64,000 bases of DNA from Actinomadura litoris (GCF_009733595.1 NZ_WOFH01000001.1:62001-126000); one strand, 5' to 3'; positions 26,210 to 35,284 are shown, counted from the first letter of the stretch. Translations and numbers: made by a program. Notes: generated from the letters alone by a model not told the origin.

Positions 26210-27466
26210 ATGACGGCAGTGAGCCGGCGGGACTTCGGACGGGTGGCGGGGCTGGCGGGCCTCGGCGTCGGCGCGGCCGCGCTGCCGGCGGGCCGCGCGT
26301 CGGCACGGGCGGCCGCCCGTTCCTGGCAGGCGACCGGACCGCTGCCGGCGGCTCTCGCGGGATTCGACTCGACGATGAAGGGCTTCATGCAGGCCCGCGA
26401 CATCCCGGCGGGCCAGCTCGCCGTGGTCAAGGACGGCAGGCTGGTCCTCGCCCGCGGCTACACCTGGAGCGCGGACACGGCCTCCCCCACCCAGCCGACC
26501 TCGCTGTTCCGCATCGCCAGCATCAGCAAGCCGCTGACGGCGACGGCGGTGCTGCGGCTCGTCCAGGACGGGCGGCTGAAGCTCACCGACCGCGCCGCCT
26601 CCCTGCTCGGGCTCTCGACGGCCGCCGACTCCCGGCTCGCGGACGTCACCGTGCTGCGCCTGCTCCAGCATCTCGGCGGCTGGGACGGCTCCGTCTCACC
26701 GGATCCCATGTTCCAGGACGCGACGATCGCCAAGGCGCTCGGCGTTCCCCTGCCGGTCTCGCAGGCCGCCATCATGAAGTACGTATCGGACCGCAGGCTC
26801 GACCACGCGCCGGGCACGAAATACGCGTACTCCAATTACGGGTTCCTGCTGCTCGGGCGCATCATCGAGAAGGTCACCGGGCAGAGTTACGGCTCCTATG
26901 TCCAGCAGGCCGTCCTCACCCCGCGTGCCATCAAGCGGCTGAAGCTCGGGCACTCCCGCACCAGTGAGAGCGGCGAGGTCCGCTACTACTCCGGTTACAC
27001 CGGCCCGACCGTGTTCGACAACAGCGGGACGACGGTCGCCTATCCGTATGGCGCGTTCAACCTGGAGAACATGGACTCGCACGGCGGCTGGCTCGCCACC
27101 GCCCTGGACCTGACCCGGTTCGCGGGCATCTACGACGGCGGGACGACCGTGCTGAACTCCGCGTCGATCCAGCGCGCGTTCGCCGAGCCGGAGACCGGGA
27201 TCAGTGACGGCTACTACTACGGCTGCGGGTGGCAGGTCCGTCCCGTCGGCGGCGGGACCGGCATGAACACCTGGCACACCGGTTCCCTGGCCGGGACGTT
27301 CACCCTCCTCGTCCGCCGGTACGACGGGCTCGCCTGGGCGGCCCTGTTCGACCAGCGGCAGGAGGGAGACGCGCCCGGCTACGGCGACATCGACCCGGCC
27401 TTGCACGACGCCGCCGACGCCGTGAAGACCTGGCCGACGGGAGACCTCTCGTCCCGCTACTTCTGA
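26210..27466 (+). CDS. exported serine hydrolase, class C beta-lactamase fold
   Basis: A 418-residue protein with a twin-arginine signal (SRRDFGRVAGLAGLGVGAAA). Catalytic motifs of the beta-lactamase/DD-peptidase family are present: SxxK as SISKPL (after FRIA), YxN as AYSNYGFLLLGRIIE, and HTG in NTWHTGSLAGT. Such proteins act as esterases, D-aminopeptidases or penicillin-binding enzymes outside the membrane; the substrate is unknown. Length and motif spacing are normal. Confidence 0.87.
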   Translation: MTAVSRRDFGRVAGLAGLGVGAAALPAGRASARAAARSWQATGPLPAALAGFDSTMKGFMQARDIPAGQLAVVKDGRLVLARGYTWSADTASPTQPTSLFRIASISKPLTATAVLRLVQDGRLKLTDRAASLLGLSTAADSRLADVTVLRLLQHLGGWDGSVSPDPMFQDATIAKALGVPLPVSQAAIMKYVSDRRLDHAPGTKYAYSNYGFLLLGRIIEKVTGQSYGSYVQQAVLTPRAIKRLKLGHSRTSESGEVRYYSGYTGPTVFDNSGTTVAYPYGAFNLENMDSHGGWLATALDLTRFAGIYDGGTTVLNSASIQRAFAEPETGISDGYYYGCGWQVRPVGGGTGMNTWHTGSLAGTFTLLVRRYDGLAWAALFDQRQEGDAPGYGDIDPALHDAADAVKTWPTGDLSSRYF

Positions 27467-27499
27467 GACGCGCCGCAGCTCGGATGGCGGAGGCCGGCT

Positions 27500-28171
27500 T
27501 CAGCCCAGGACCGCGAGGACGGCCTCGGCCACGCCGCGGGCCGAGGCGGGGTTCTGTCCGGTGACCAGGCGCCCGTCGACGACCACCTGGGAGGTGAAGT
27601 TCTCGGCCGGCACGTGCGCGGCGCCCTGCGCCACCAGGCGGTCGGCCAGCAGGAACGGCACCACCTCGGCCAGGCCGACCGCGGTCTCCTCGGCGTTGGT
27701 GAACGCGGCGACCTTCTTGCCCGCCACCAGGTAGGTGCCGTCGGAGAGGGTGAGGCCGACCAGGGCGGCCGGGCCGTGGCAGACGGCGGCGACCACGCCG
27801 CCCCGCTCGAACAGCGTGCGGGCCAGCCGCGCCAGGCCCGGGTTGTCGGGGAAGTCCCACATGCTGCCGTGCCCGCCGGCGAACAGGATCGCGTCGTAGC
27901 CGTCGGCGTCGATCCGGTCGGGGGTGGTGGTGTCGGCCAGTTGCGCGGCGATGTGCTCGTCCGCCAGGAAGCGGCGCTGGACCGGGTCGGAGCGGTCCTC
28001 GCCGTCGCGCGGCGGGACGCCTCCGGCGACGCTGACCAGGTCCACCCGGTGGCCGGCGGCGGTGAACACCTCCCACGGCACCGCCGCCTCGTCGACGTAG
28101 AAGCCGGTCTTGCGCCCGGTCGAGCCGAGGGCGGCGTGGCTGGTCAGGGCGATGAGGATCCGCTTGGACAT
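27500..28171 (-). CDS. DJ-1/PfpI superfamily protein (type 1 glutamine amidotransferase-like)
   Basis: A 223-residue Hsp31-type protein. The nucleophile elbow is AAVCHGPAALV, preceded by the glutamate-containing GFYVDEAAVPWEVF and the segment ILFAGGHGSMWDFPDN. Members act as glyoxalases/deglycases or chaperones. The ATG at 28171 is used, giving MSKRILIALTSH. It is divergent from a LysR regulator (156 bp apart), a common arrangement in which the regulator controls the DJ-1 gene in response to electrophiles. Confidence 0.88.
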   Translation of the reverse strand: MSKRILIALTSHAALGSTGRKTGFYVDEAAVPWEVFTAAGHRVDLVSVAGGVPPRDGEDRSDPVQRRFLADEHIAAQLADTTTPDRIDADGYDAILFAGGHGSMWDFPDNPGLARLARTLFERGGVVAAVCHGPAALVGLTLSDGTYLVAGKKVAAFTNAEETAVGLAEVVPFLLADRLVAQGAAHVPAENFTSQVVVDGRLVTGQNPASARGVAEAVLAVLG

Positions 28172-28327
28172 GGCGATGGTTCTCCCTACGGGATCGAGTG
28201 GCCGTCGAGACGCCCCGGTCCCCGTGCGGGGCCGAGGCGGCGACGACTTGATCATCAGCCGTCCCCGGCATCGAAATCCAATAGGACGTCACGCGTGCTG
28301 CTATCGGTTTTCTGATACAAGGGGCGG

Positions 28328-29212
28328 GTGCGCGACGTCTCGTTCGATCTCTTGCGGACCTTCGTGGCGGTCTACCGGACCGGTTCGGTGTCCCGTGCGG
28401 CCGACCTGCGGGGCCTGTCCCAGCCGACCGTCACCGCCCACGTCAAGACGCTGGAGTCCGACCTGGACCGGCCGCTGTTCGACCGCGTCCCGCGCGGCAT
28501 GGCCCCCACCCCGGCCGCCGACCACCTGGCCGCGCGGATCGCCCCGGCGATCGACAGCCTTGAGGACTGGGCCCACACCGACCTGGATCGCTCCGCCGAC
28601 CCCTTCGGGCGCGCCGTCCACCTCGGCGGGCCGGCCGAACTGCTGTGCGCGCGCGTGCTGCCGTCGCTGGCCCACCTGATCGCCCGGGGACTACAGGTGC
28701 GGACCCGGTTCGGGATGCCCGACGACCTGCTGGCCGATCTCTCCGGGGGCGGGCTGGACCTGGTCGTCTCCACCGTCCGTCCACGGCGGCGGGGGCTGGA
28801 CGTCGAGGTGCTGACCGACGAGGAGTTCGTCCTGGTCGCCGCCCCCGTCTGGGCCGCCGAGGACATCGACCGCGCCCCGCTGATCACCTACGCCGAGAAC
28901 CTGCCGATCCTGCGGCGCTACTGGCGCACCGTCTTCGACACCCGCCTCACCCGCAGCCCCGCCGTCGTCGTCCCCGACCTGCGCGGCGTGCTGGCCACGG
29001 TGATCGCGGGCGCCGGAATCACCGTCCTGCCGGCCTACCTGTGCGCCGCCGAGCTGGCGGACGGCCGCCTGCGCCTGCTCCACCAGCCCGAGGTGCCGCC
29101 GATCAACACGCTGTTCCTGGCCGGACGCGCCGGAGCCGCCCACCCGGCCGCCACCGCCGTCCGCGGCCGGCTGCTCCACCAGGGCCGCGTATGGACGGCG
29201 GAGGTCACCTGA
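28328..29212 (+). CDS. LysR-family transcriptional regulator
   Basis: A 294-residue LysR protein. The N-terminal helix-turn-helix is LLRTFVAVYRTGSVSRAADL and then LSQPTVTAHVKTLESDLDRP; the co-inducer domain covers about residues 90-290 with a typical ending (GAGITVLPAYLCAAELADG). It is transcribed away from the DJ-1-like gene and probably regulates it. Confidence 0.92.
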   Translation: MRDVSFDLLRTFVAVYRTGSVSRAADLRGLSQPTVTAHVKTLESDLDRPLFDRVPRGMAPTPAADHLAARIAPAIDSLEDWAHTDLDRSADPFGRAVHLGGPAELLCARVLPSLAHLIARGLQVRTRFGMPDDLLADLSGGGLDLVVSTVRPRRRGLDVEVLTDEEFVLVAAPVWAAEDIDRAPLITYAENLPILRRYWRTVFDTRLTRSPAVVVPDLRGVLATVIAGAGITVLPAYLCAAELADGRLRLLHQPEVPPINTLFLAGRAGAAHPAATAVRGRLLHQGRVWTAEVT

Positions 29213-29227
29213 CCGGCGAACCCCGGT

Positions 29228-29467
29228 TCACCTGCGCAGTGCGGCGAGCACCCGCAGCGTCACCGGCACGAGGGCGTACACGACGCTGGGCACGACGATG
29301 GCCGTCACCACGAGGGTTCTGACCGGCAGGGCCAGCGCTCCGAGCAGGGGCCCGAGCAGCACCTGGGTGACCATGATCATGGCGTAGACGGCCAGCCACG
29401 TGATCACCGCCCGCAGGTGGATCGACGGGGCGACCGGGTTGGTGGACCGAGTGCGTACCGATGCCAT
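29228..29467 (-). CDS. small two-helix membrane protein
   Basis: A 79-residue protein starting at ATG 29467 (GGGAG upstream), with two hydrophobic helices: about residues 21-42 (VITWLAVYAMIMVTQVLLG) and 50-72 (LVVTAIVVPSVVYALVPV). No family is recognised beyond small two-span membrane proteins. It is divergent from a TetR gene, and both promoters lie over a pair of operator palindromes, so it is the likely TetR target. Confidence 0.65.
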   Translation of the reverse strand: MASVRTRSTNPVAPSIHLRAVITWLAVYAMIMVTQVLLGPLLGALALPVRTLVVTAIVVPSVVYALVPVTLRVLAALRR

Positions 29468-29502
29468 GACGTCTCCCTGATACCTCTGGACGCGAGGGAA
29501 AT

Positions 29503-29520
29503 TCCAACTCGCTGGTTGGA
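29503..29520. promoter_or_regulatory. TetR operator, copy 1
   Basis: TCCAACTCGCTGGTTGGA has palindromic arms TCCAAC/GTTGGA. It is repeated in inverted orientation at 29545-29562, and both copies lie between the divergent small membrane protein and TetR genes. Confidence 0.7.
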
Positions 29521-29544
29521 GTTTGGCACGGCGATCCCCAGATG

Positions 29545-29562
29545 TCCAACCAGCGAGTTGGA
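29545..29562. promoter_or_regulatory. TetR operator, copy 2
   Basis: TCCAACCAGCGAGTTGGA is the exact reverse complement of copy 1 (29503-29520). It is 20 bp upstream of the tetR start codon. Confidence 0.7.
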
Positions 29563-29582
29563 GTTGGCGGTATGCTCGACTC

Positions 29583-30173
29583 ATGGCTTGGGACACAGAG
29601 CGGACCAAACGGCTCATCCTGGACGCCGCGATCGGCGAGTTCGCCACCCACGGCCCCGAGGCGGCGCGCATGGATCGCATCGCCGCCACGGCCGGGGTGA
29701 ACAAGGAGCGCATCTACTCCTACTTCGGCAACAAGCAGCGCGTGTTCGCCGTCGTCCTCACCGCGGAGCTGGAACGCCTGGCCGAGGCCGTCCCCATGGA
29801 CTCCGAGGCGGCCGCCGACCTCGGCGAGTACGCCGGGCGCGTCTTCGACTACCACCGCGCCCACCCGCACTTCATCCGCCTGCTGCACTGGGAGGGCCTC
29901 CACTCCGGCAAGGACGAACCGGTGGCGGCGCAGGCCGAGCGGACCGCGCACTACGCTCAGAAGATCGCCGCCCTCGCGGACGCCCAGCGATCCGGGCATC
30001 TCAACCCCGACGTGCCGCCCGAAGAGCTGATGTACGCCGTCATCGCCCTGGCGGGCTGGTGGTTCGCGACCCCCCAGTTCCAGCGCATGCTCATGCCGGA
30101 CCTCAACGACGACCCGGACGGCCAGCGCCTCGCCCTCGTCCGCCTCGTCCGCCTCCTCGGCAAGCAAACCTGA
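29583..30173 (+). CDS. TetR-family transcriptional repressor
   Basis: A 196-residue TetR protein: helix-turn-helix in ILDAAIGEFATHGPEAARMD through AGVNKERIYSYFGNKQRVFA, and a variable ligand-binding C-terminus of the TetR_C type (HFIRLLHWEGLHSGK). Two mirror-image 18-bp operators just upstream point to autoregulation and control of the divergent membrane protein. Confidence 0.92.
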   Translation: MAWDTERTKRLILDAAIGEFATHGPEAARMDRIAATAGVNKERIYSYFGNKQRVFAVVLTAELERLAEAVPMDSEAAADLGEYAGRVFDYHRAHPHFIRLLHWEGLHSGKDEPVAAQAERTAHYAQKIAALADAQRSGHLNPDVPPEELMYAVIALAGWWFATPQFQRMLMPDLNDDPDGQRLALVRLVRLLGKQT

Positions 30174-30254
30174 GGGGAGATACGGCGTTGACAGGGGTGT
30201 CGCTTGACCGCAGAGTCTTGGCGGGAAGGGCTACCACGGCGGTAGGGGGCGCGG

Positions 30255-31505
30255 GTGGACGTCAGGACGGGGCTCATCGGGACGGGTTCGGACGCCGATC
30301 CCTATCCGGCGTACGCGCGGCTTCGTGAGGAGCGGCCGGTCTGCCGGGTGCGTCTGCGCGACAATGTGCATTGCTGGGTCGTGTCACGTTATGAGGACGC
30401 GCGGTCCGCGTTCGCCGATCCGCGGCTCAGCCGGGACCCCCGGGCGGCCGGGCCAGCGTGGCGCGAGGCCGACCGCGGCCGTCCGCTGGAGGACGGCGCG
30501 GGCCTGGGCGTGCACCTTCTGACCCGGGAGCCGCCGGACCACGAGCGGTTGCGCCGCCTGGTCTCCGCCGTCTTCACCAAGGCCCGGACCGAGGCCCTGC
30601 GCGAGCGGGTGGAGCAGGTCGCCGACTCGCTCATCGACGCCTTCGAGGAACGCGGTGAGGCCGAACTCATCGCCGAGTTCGCCTATCCGCTGCCCATCAC
30701 CGTCATCTGCGAAATCCTCGGTATACCGGCGGAGGACCGGAGCCTTTTCCGGCAGTGGACCTCCAATGCCGTCGCGACCGAATCCGGGGACGTCGACGGG
30801 CGCGTGAACGGCGTCCAGCCTCCGGGCGAGTATCTTCGAGCGCTCGTCGCGGCCAAGCGGGACGCCCCGGGCGACGATCTGATCAGCGCGCTCGTCGCCG
30901 ACCAGGGGCAGGGCCGGCTCAGCGAGTCCGAGCTGCTTTCGATGATCTTCCTGCTGGTGATCGCCGGGCACGAGAACACCGCCGGGCTCATCGGCAACGG
31001 CCTCGTCGCGCTGCTGCGCTCCCCCGAGCAGTTGGCGCTTCTGCGGGAACGGCCCGAACTGGCGGACGCCGTCGTGGAGGAGGTCCTGCGGTACGACGGG
31101 CCGATGGAGCTGGCGGCGTGGCGCTGGACCACCGAGCCGGTGGAGATCGGCGGAACGCTGATCCCGGCCGGTGAACCGGTGCTCATCGCGCTGGCCGGCG
31201 CCCACCGCGACCCCGCGCGGTTCACCGAGCCCGACCGGTTCGACGTGGAACGCCCCGACAACGCCCACCTGGGGTTCGGGCACGGGCGGCACCACTGCCT
31301 CGGGGCTCCGCTCGGCCGGTTGGAGGGCGCGGTGGGGCTGCGTGCGCTCGTCCGGCGTCTCCCCGACCTGGCGCTGGCCGTGCCGCAGGAGCGGCTTCGC
31401 CGCCAGCCGAGTTCCATCGTTCGCGCGCTGCATGAGCTCCCGGTCGTGTTCACTCCCGTGCGCGGGCCGGGCGAGGCCGCCGGTCCGCCGGCACGGCGAC
31501 GATAG
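30255..31505 (+). CDS. cytochrome P450, CYP107-like
   Basis: A 416-residue bacterial class I P450. The I-helix oxygen-binding motif is LVIAGHENTAGLIG (Asn-Thr instead of Thr-Thr), ExxR is EEVLRYDGPMEL, and the heme loop is GFGHGRHHCLGAPLGRLEG. The overall pattern is like CYP107 enzymes that hydroxylate secondary metabolites or xenobiotics. It starts at GTG 30255. No redox partner gene is adjacent. Substrate unknown. Confidence 0.9.
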   Translation: MDVRTGLIGTGSDADPYPAYARLREERPVCRVRLRDNVHCWVVSRYEDARSAFADPRLSRDPRAAGPAWREADRGRPLEDGAGLGVHLLTREPPDHERLRRLVSAVFTKARTEALRERVEQVADSLIDAFEERGEAELIAEFAYPLPITVICEILGIPAEDRSLFRQWTSNAVATESGDVDGRVNGVQPPGEYLRALVAAKRDAPGDDLISALVADQGQGRLSESELLSMIFLLVIAGHENTAGLIGNGLVALLRSPEQLALLRERPELADAVVEEVLRYDGPMELAAWRWTTEPVEIGGTLIPAGEPVLIALAGAHRDPARFTEPDRFDVERPDNAHLGFGHGRHHCLGAPLGRLEGAVGLRALVRRLPDLALAVPQERLRRQPSSIVRALHELPVVFTPVRGPGEAAGPPARRR

Positions 31506-31539
31506 GCGCGGATGTCGCGTCCGACGCTCTTGCGAATGC

Positions 31540-31570
31540 GTAAGCGACTTACGGTTGTGCAGCGACTTAC
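31540..31570 (+). promoter_or_regulatory. HxlR operator candidate
   Basis: GTAAGCGACTTAC (31540-31552, arms GTAAG/CTTAC) is followed by a second GCGACTTAC at 31562-31570, so the half-site recurs with an 18-bp period. It ends 20 bp before the hxlR start and fits autoregulation by a dimeric winged-helix protein. Confidence 0.55.
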
Positions 31571-31589
31571 TTTTCCTTAGTATCGGCGT

Positions 31590-31922
31590 GTGGACATCAC
31601 CGACACCGCGTTCTGCCCGCGCTACCACCGCGCCGTCGAGGTCATCGGCAAGCGGTGGACCGGTGCGATCGTGCGGGCCCTGCTCCTCGACGTCAACCGG
31701 TTCGCCGACCTGCGGGTGGTCGTTCCCGGGCTGAGCGACCGCATGCTGACCGAGCGCCTGAAGGAACTCCAGGACGAGGGCATCGTGGAGCGGATCGTCC
31801 ACGACGAGACCCCCGTGCGGATCGAGTACAAGCTCACCCAGAAGGGCCTGGAGCTGCACGACGCGGTCTACGCGCTGAGCCGCTGGGCCGATCGCTGGGT
31901 CCCCCTCGACGCGACCACCTGA
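31590..31922 (+). CDS. HxlR-family transcriptional regulator
   Basis: A 110-residue winged-helix protein with the N-terminal cysteine of many HxlR members (DTAFCPRYHRAVEVIGKRW), LSDRMLTERLKELQDEGIVE as the recognition helix region and RIEYKLTQKGLEL as the wing. Some HxlR proteins sense aldehydes or electrophiles through that cysteine. It starts at GTG 31590 and precedes an MFS transporter gene on the same strand by 155 bp, which it likely controls. Confidence 0.9.
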   Translation: MDITDTAFCPRYHRAVEVIGKRWTGAIVRALLLDVNRFADLRVVVPGLSDRMLTERLKELQDEGIVERIVHDETPVRIEYKLTQKGLELHDAVYALSRWADRWVPLDATT

Positions 31923-32077
31923 CCCCGGCGCACGCCGGACACCAACCCCATAGCGACCTCCCCCGACGAGCCGAGCAGGGCCCGCCGCGGGACGCCCCTT
32001 CCCTTTTGTTCGCCGGGCCTCCCGCCCGCTCGCGACGCGACGCGCGCTGCCCGGACTCCCCCCACCTGGAGGTCACC

Positions 32078-33325
32078 GTGCCCTTGCCCGACTCGCCACC
32101 GCGGGACGCCGAGCGGACGACACCGCGGATGTGGCTCGGCGTGCTCACCGTCTCGCTGGGCATCTTCTCGATGATCACCGCGGAGCAGCTCCCGGTCGGG
32201 CTGCTCCCCTCGATGTCCGAGCAGCTCGGCGTCGCGGTGGGGACGGCGGGCCTCACGGTCACGGTGCCCGGCGTCGTCGCGGCGTTCTCCTCGATCGGGC
32301 TGCCGCTCGCGGTGGGCAGGCTCGACCGGCGGGCGCTGCTGGCCGTGCTGCTCGCCGTGATGGCCGTGGCCAGCACCGTCTCGGCGCTGGCCACGAACTT
32401 CGGGGTGCTGCTCGCGTCCCGGCTGCTGGTCGGGGTCACGATCGGCGGGTTCTGGGCGATCGCCGGCAGCCTCGCGGTGCGGCTCGTGCCCGGGCCGTCC
32501 GTCCCCCGCGCGCTGGTGCTGATCTTCGGCGGGGTCGGCGCCGCCGCCGTGCTCGGCGTGCCGGTCGGGACGATGATCGGCGAGCTGCTGGGGTGGCGCG
32601 GCGCGTTCTGGTCGCTCACCGGGCTGAGCCTCGCCGTCCTGGCCGCCGCGCTCGTCCTCCTCCCCCCGCTTCCGGCGGCCGAGCCGGTGCGCCTGCGGGC
32701 CCTTCGCGCGCAGACGCGCAACCCCGTCCTGATGGCCGGGATCGCCGCGACCGCCCTGCTGATCGCCGGGCACTACGGCGCCTACATCTTCGTCAGCCCG
32801 GCGCTCCGGGACGTCGCAGGAGTCGGCGCCGCCGCCGTCGGGCCGCTGCTGCTCGGCTACGGGATCCTCGGCATGATCGGCAACGCGGCCGCCGGAAGCC
32901 GCGCGTCCCGGGCCCCGGGCCGCACGCTGGCCTCCATCGTCGTCGTGCTCGCCGCCGCGCTCGTCCTGTTCCCGCTGCTGGGCACGACGCCCTGGACCGG
33001 CGCCGCGCTGCTGCTCCTCTGGGGCCTGGCCTACGGCGCGGCGCCCGTCGCGCTCCAGACCTGGATCCTCGGCGCCGCGCCGGACGAGGCGGAGGCGGCG
33101 ACGGCGATCTACTGCTTCGTGTTCAACCTCGCCATCGCGCTCGGCGCGCTCGCCAGCGGCCTGGTGGTCGACGCCACCGGCGTCCGGAGCGTGTTCTGGA
33201 TCGCCGCCGCGCTCGTCCTCCTCGTCCTGCTGACGGTGCGCCGCGCCCCGGCGACCCGCCCGTCGGCCGACTCGCGGTCGCCTGTGGTGGAAGCACCGGC
33301 CCAGGAGCGGACAGCGCGCCAGTAG
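32078..33325 (+). CDS. MFS transporter, drug/arabinose efflux type
   Basis: A 415-residue inner-membrane transporter with 12 predicted helices. It begins at GTG 32078 with GGAGG at 32068-32072; the open frame upstream is not coding. Family signatures include GRLDRRALLAVLLAVMAVAS (loop 2-3 region) and LLVGVTIGGFWAIAGSLAVR. It resembles the Bcr/CmlA-AraJ group that exports small molecules using the proton gradient. It pairs with the HxlR regulator upstream, suggesting inducible efflux. Confidence 0.88.
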   Translation: MPLPDSPPRDAERTTPRMWLGVLTVSLGIFSMITAEQLPVGLLPSMSEQLGVAVGTAGLTVTVPGVVAAFSSIGLPLAVGRLDRRALLAVLLAVMAVASTVSALATNFGVLLASRLLVGVTIGGFWAIAGSLAVRLVPGPSVPRALVLIFGGVGAAAVLGVPVGTMIGELLGWRGAFWSLTGLSLAVLAAALVLLPPLPAAEPVRLRALRAQTRNPVLMAGIAATALLIAGHYGAYIFVSPALRDVAGVGAAAVGPLLLGYGILGMIGNAAAGSRASRAPGRTLASIVVVLAAALVLFPLLGTTPWTGAALLLLWGLAYGAAPVALQTWILGAAPDEAEAATAIYCFVFNLAIALGALASGLVVDATGVRSVFWIAAALVLLVLLTVRRAPATRPSADSRSPVVEAPAQERTARQ

Positions 33326-33337
33326 CGGGCTCGATCC

Positions 33338-33373
33338 GCCGCCGCGGAACGGCCCCGGCCGTTCCGCGGCGGC
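33338..33373 (+). terminator. strong hairpin terminator after the MFS gene
   Basis: A perfect 17-bp complementary stem (33338-33354 with 33357-33373) around CC, starting 12 bp after the stop codon. Confidence 0.85.
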
Positions 33374-33430
33374 TCACCCGTGCACGGGCTTGACCTTGTC
33401 GTCGGTGTCAGGCCCTACGGTGGACCGCCT

Positions 33431-33814
33431 ATGACCCAGGACGCCCTGCTCCAGCACGACCGGCTCTTCTTCCAAGCGCTGATGAAGGGCGACGCCGCCC
33501 GCCTGGACGCGCTCCTCGCCGAGGACTTCCTCCTGGTGGGCGTCGAGGACGGCGCGGTCGTCGGCAAGGCCGCCCTGCTCGCCCTGGTCTCCGGCGGCGA
33601 CCTGCGCTTCCCGGCGATCGACTCCTTTCCTGAGGAGGCCGTCGTCCGCAGGGTCGGTGACGTCGGTCTGGTCGTCGGCCGGACCAGCATGACCTTCGAG
33701 AACCCGGACGGGACGGCGTTCAGCGCGGGCAGCCGCTACACCCACGTTTTCGCCGCCGAGTCCCCCGGTGAGTGGCGCCTGCTCTCGGCCCAGGGCACGA
33801 CCATCAAGCCCTGA
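33431..33814 (+). CDS. nuclear transport factor 2-like protein (DUF4440 type)
   Basis: A 127-residue NTF2-fold protein: QHDRLFFQALMKGDAARLDA, then LLAEDFLLVGVEDGAVVGKA, and the C-terminal SRYTHVFAAESPGEWRLLSA. These are the marks of the DUF4440/SnoaL-like clan. Role unknown. The ATG at 33431 is preferred over an upstream in-frame start at 33380, which falls in the terminator-proximal spacer. Confidence 0.8.
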   Translation: MTQDALLQHDRLFFQALMKGDAARLDALLAEDFLLVGVEDGAVVGKAALLALVSGGDLRFPAIDSFPEEAVVRRVGDVGLVVGRTSMTFENPDGTAFSAGSRYTHVFAAESPGEWRLLSAQGTTIKP

Positions 33815-33927
33815 GGCGTGAAGTGGGCGGGGCGCGGATGGCAATACACAGGTGACAGGAATCCGCACCCGCTCGAAGGGCCGGAGATGACCACGAAAGT
33901 GCCGCCGTACCGCCTGTGGCGGCGGCG

Positions 33928-34551
33928 ATGACGTCCGAGCCGGTGACCACGGCCGGGCGGAGACCGCGTGAGGGCGACGAGAGGATCGTCGCGGTGTCGC
34001 TCACGGAGCCGGAGACGTTCGGTGTGCTGTTCGACCGGTACTACGACGCGCTGCGGCGGTACGTCGCGCGCCGGCTCGGTCCGGAGGCCGCCGACGACGT
34101 CGCCGGTGAGACGTTCCTGGTCGCGTTCCGGGAGCGCGGCCGCTACGACCCCGCGCGAGGCGGGGTCCGGCCGTGGCTCTTCGGTATCGCGACCCATCTG
34201 ATATCGCGGCACCGCAGGTTGGAGGCCACCCGCTACAGGACGCTCGCCCGGACGCCGGTGGAGGCCGACGACGACGCCCTCGGCCGGGTGGACGACAAGG
34301 TGAGCGCCGAGGCGGCCCGGCCCGCGCTGGCCGGGGCGCTGGCCGCGCTGGCGCGGCGCGACCGGCATGCCCTGCTGCTGGTGGTGTGGGCCGGGCTCTC
34401 CTACCAGGAGGCGGGCGAGGCGCTCGGCGTCCCCACCGGCACGGTGGCCTCCCGCGTGAACCGCGCCCGCCGCAAGGTCCGCCAGGCACTCGGCGGACGC
34501 GACCCCCTGCGTGATGACCGACTCGACGCGGAAGGTGATCGAGATGAATGA
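33928..34551 (+). CDS. ECF RNA polymerase sigma factor
   Basis: A 207-residue sigma factor. Region 2 is FGVLFDRYYDALRRYVARRL followed by EAADDVAGETFLVAFRER; region 4 contains HALLLVVWAGLSYQEAGEAL and VPTGTVASRVNRARRKVRQ. It overlaps the start of the next gene by 8 bp, so the two are translated together. An alternative GTG start lies at 33916. Confidence 0.9.
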   Translation: MTSEPVTTAGRRPREGDERIVAVSLTEPETFGVLFDRYYDALRRYVARRLGPEAADDVAGETFLVAFRERGRYDPARGGVRPWLFGIATHLISRHRRLEATRYRTLARTPVEADDDALGRVDDKVSAEAARPALAGALAALARRDRHALLLVVWAGLSYQEAGEALGVPTGTVASRVNRARRKVRQALGGRDPLRDDRLDAEGDRDE

Positions 34552-35227
34552 CCTGACCGAGCTGGGCCGAAGCCTGGACGAGCCCGTCGACCCCATCGCC
34601 CGGCAACGCCGGCGCGTGGCGTTGATGCGCGAGGCCGAGGCCGGGACGCGGGTCCGCGCGGCATGGAGCCGCCGGTGGGCGGGCCGGCGGCTCGCGCTGG
34701 CGGCCGCCGCGGGAAGCGTTGTCGCCGCCGGTGCCGTGTTCACCATGGTGGCGACCGAGTCCCAGGGCAGCCCCGCCTATGCCGCCGAAAGGCTCCCGGA
34801 CGGCACGATCAAGGTCACCATCCGCGAGTTCCGGGACGCCCCCGGGCTCGAACGACGGCTCCGGAAACTCGGCGTGCGAGCCGTGATCACGTATCTGCCG
34901 CCCGAGAAGCGGTGCGTGCACGGGCCGGGATGGGAAAAGCGGCTCATCAGCCAACGGCGACAGGTGTTCGAGCTCGTCAACGTGCTCAACAAGGACCGTG
35001 TACCGGTGGACTACAAAGAGGCGATCGTCCACCCCGACCGCATTCCCGCCGGATACACCATCTATGTCGACGTCCTCTACAGCCCGGCGCAGAAGGGCGA
35101 CAAGAGCCTTTGGAGGGGCGAGGTCATCGGAACGATGGAGGCGCTCGCCTCGGGGCCGGCGGATCGCTGCGTTCCCACCCCATGGCCGCCGCCGCACAAG
35201 CCCGGTACCGGAGGACCCGCCAACTGA
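34544..35227 (+). CDS. CU044_5270-like membrane protein paired with an ECF sigma factor
   Basis: A 227-residue protein starting at ATG 34544 (GGAAGG upstream), overlapping the sigma-factor stop codon. A short cytoplasmic N-terminus (about 45 residues), one transmembrane helix (LALAAAAGSVVAAGAVFTMV) and an external domain are seen. This layout and the position downstream of an ECF sigma gene match the actinomycete CU044_5270 family, often presumed to modulate the sigma factor. No anti-sigma zinc motif is seen. Confidence 0.7.
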   Translation: MNDLTELGRSLDEPVDPIARQRRRVALMREAEAGTRVRAAWSRRWAGRRLALAAAAGSVVAAGAVFTMVATESQGSPAYAAERLPDGTIKVTIREFRDAPGLERRLRKLGVRAVITYLPPEKRCVHGPGWEKRLISQRRQVFELVNVLNKDRVPVDYKEAIVHPDRIPAGYTIYVDVLYSPAQKGDKSLWRGEVIGTMEALASGPADRCVPTPWPPPHKPGTGGPAN

Positions 35228-35241
35228 ACCGGTCCGATCCG

Positions 35242-35284
35242 CGATGCGGGGCCGCCGCCCGGGGGAGGCGGCGGACCCGCATCG
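35242..35284. terminator. bidirectional terminator
   Basis: Stem CGATGCGGG/CCCGCATCG continues after one mismatch as CCGCCGCC/GGCGGCGG. It sits between convergent genes ending at 35227 and 35290. Confidence 0.8.
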
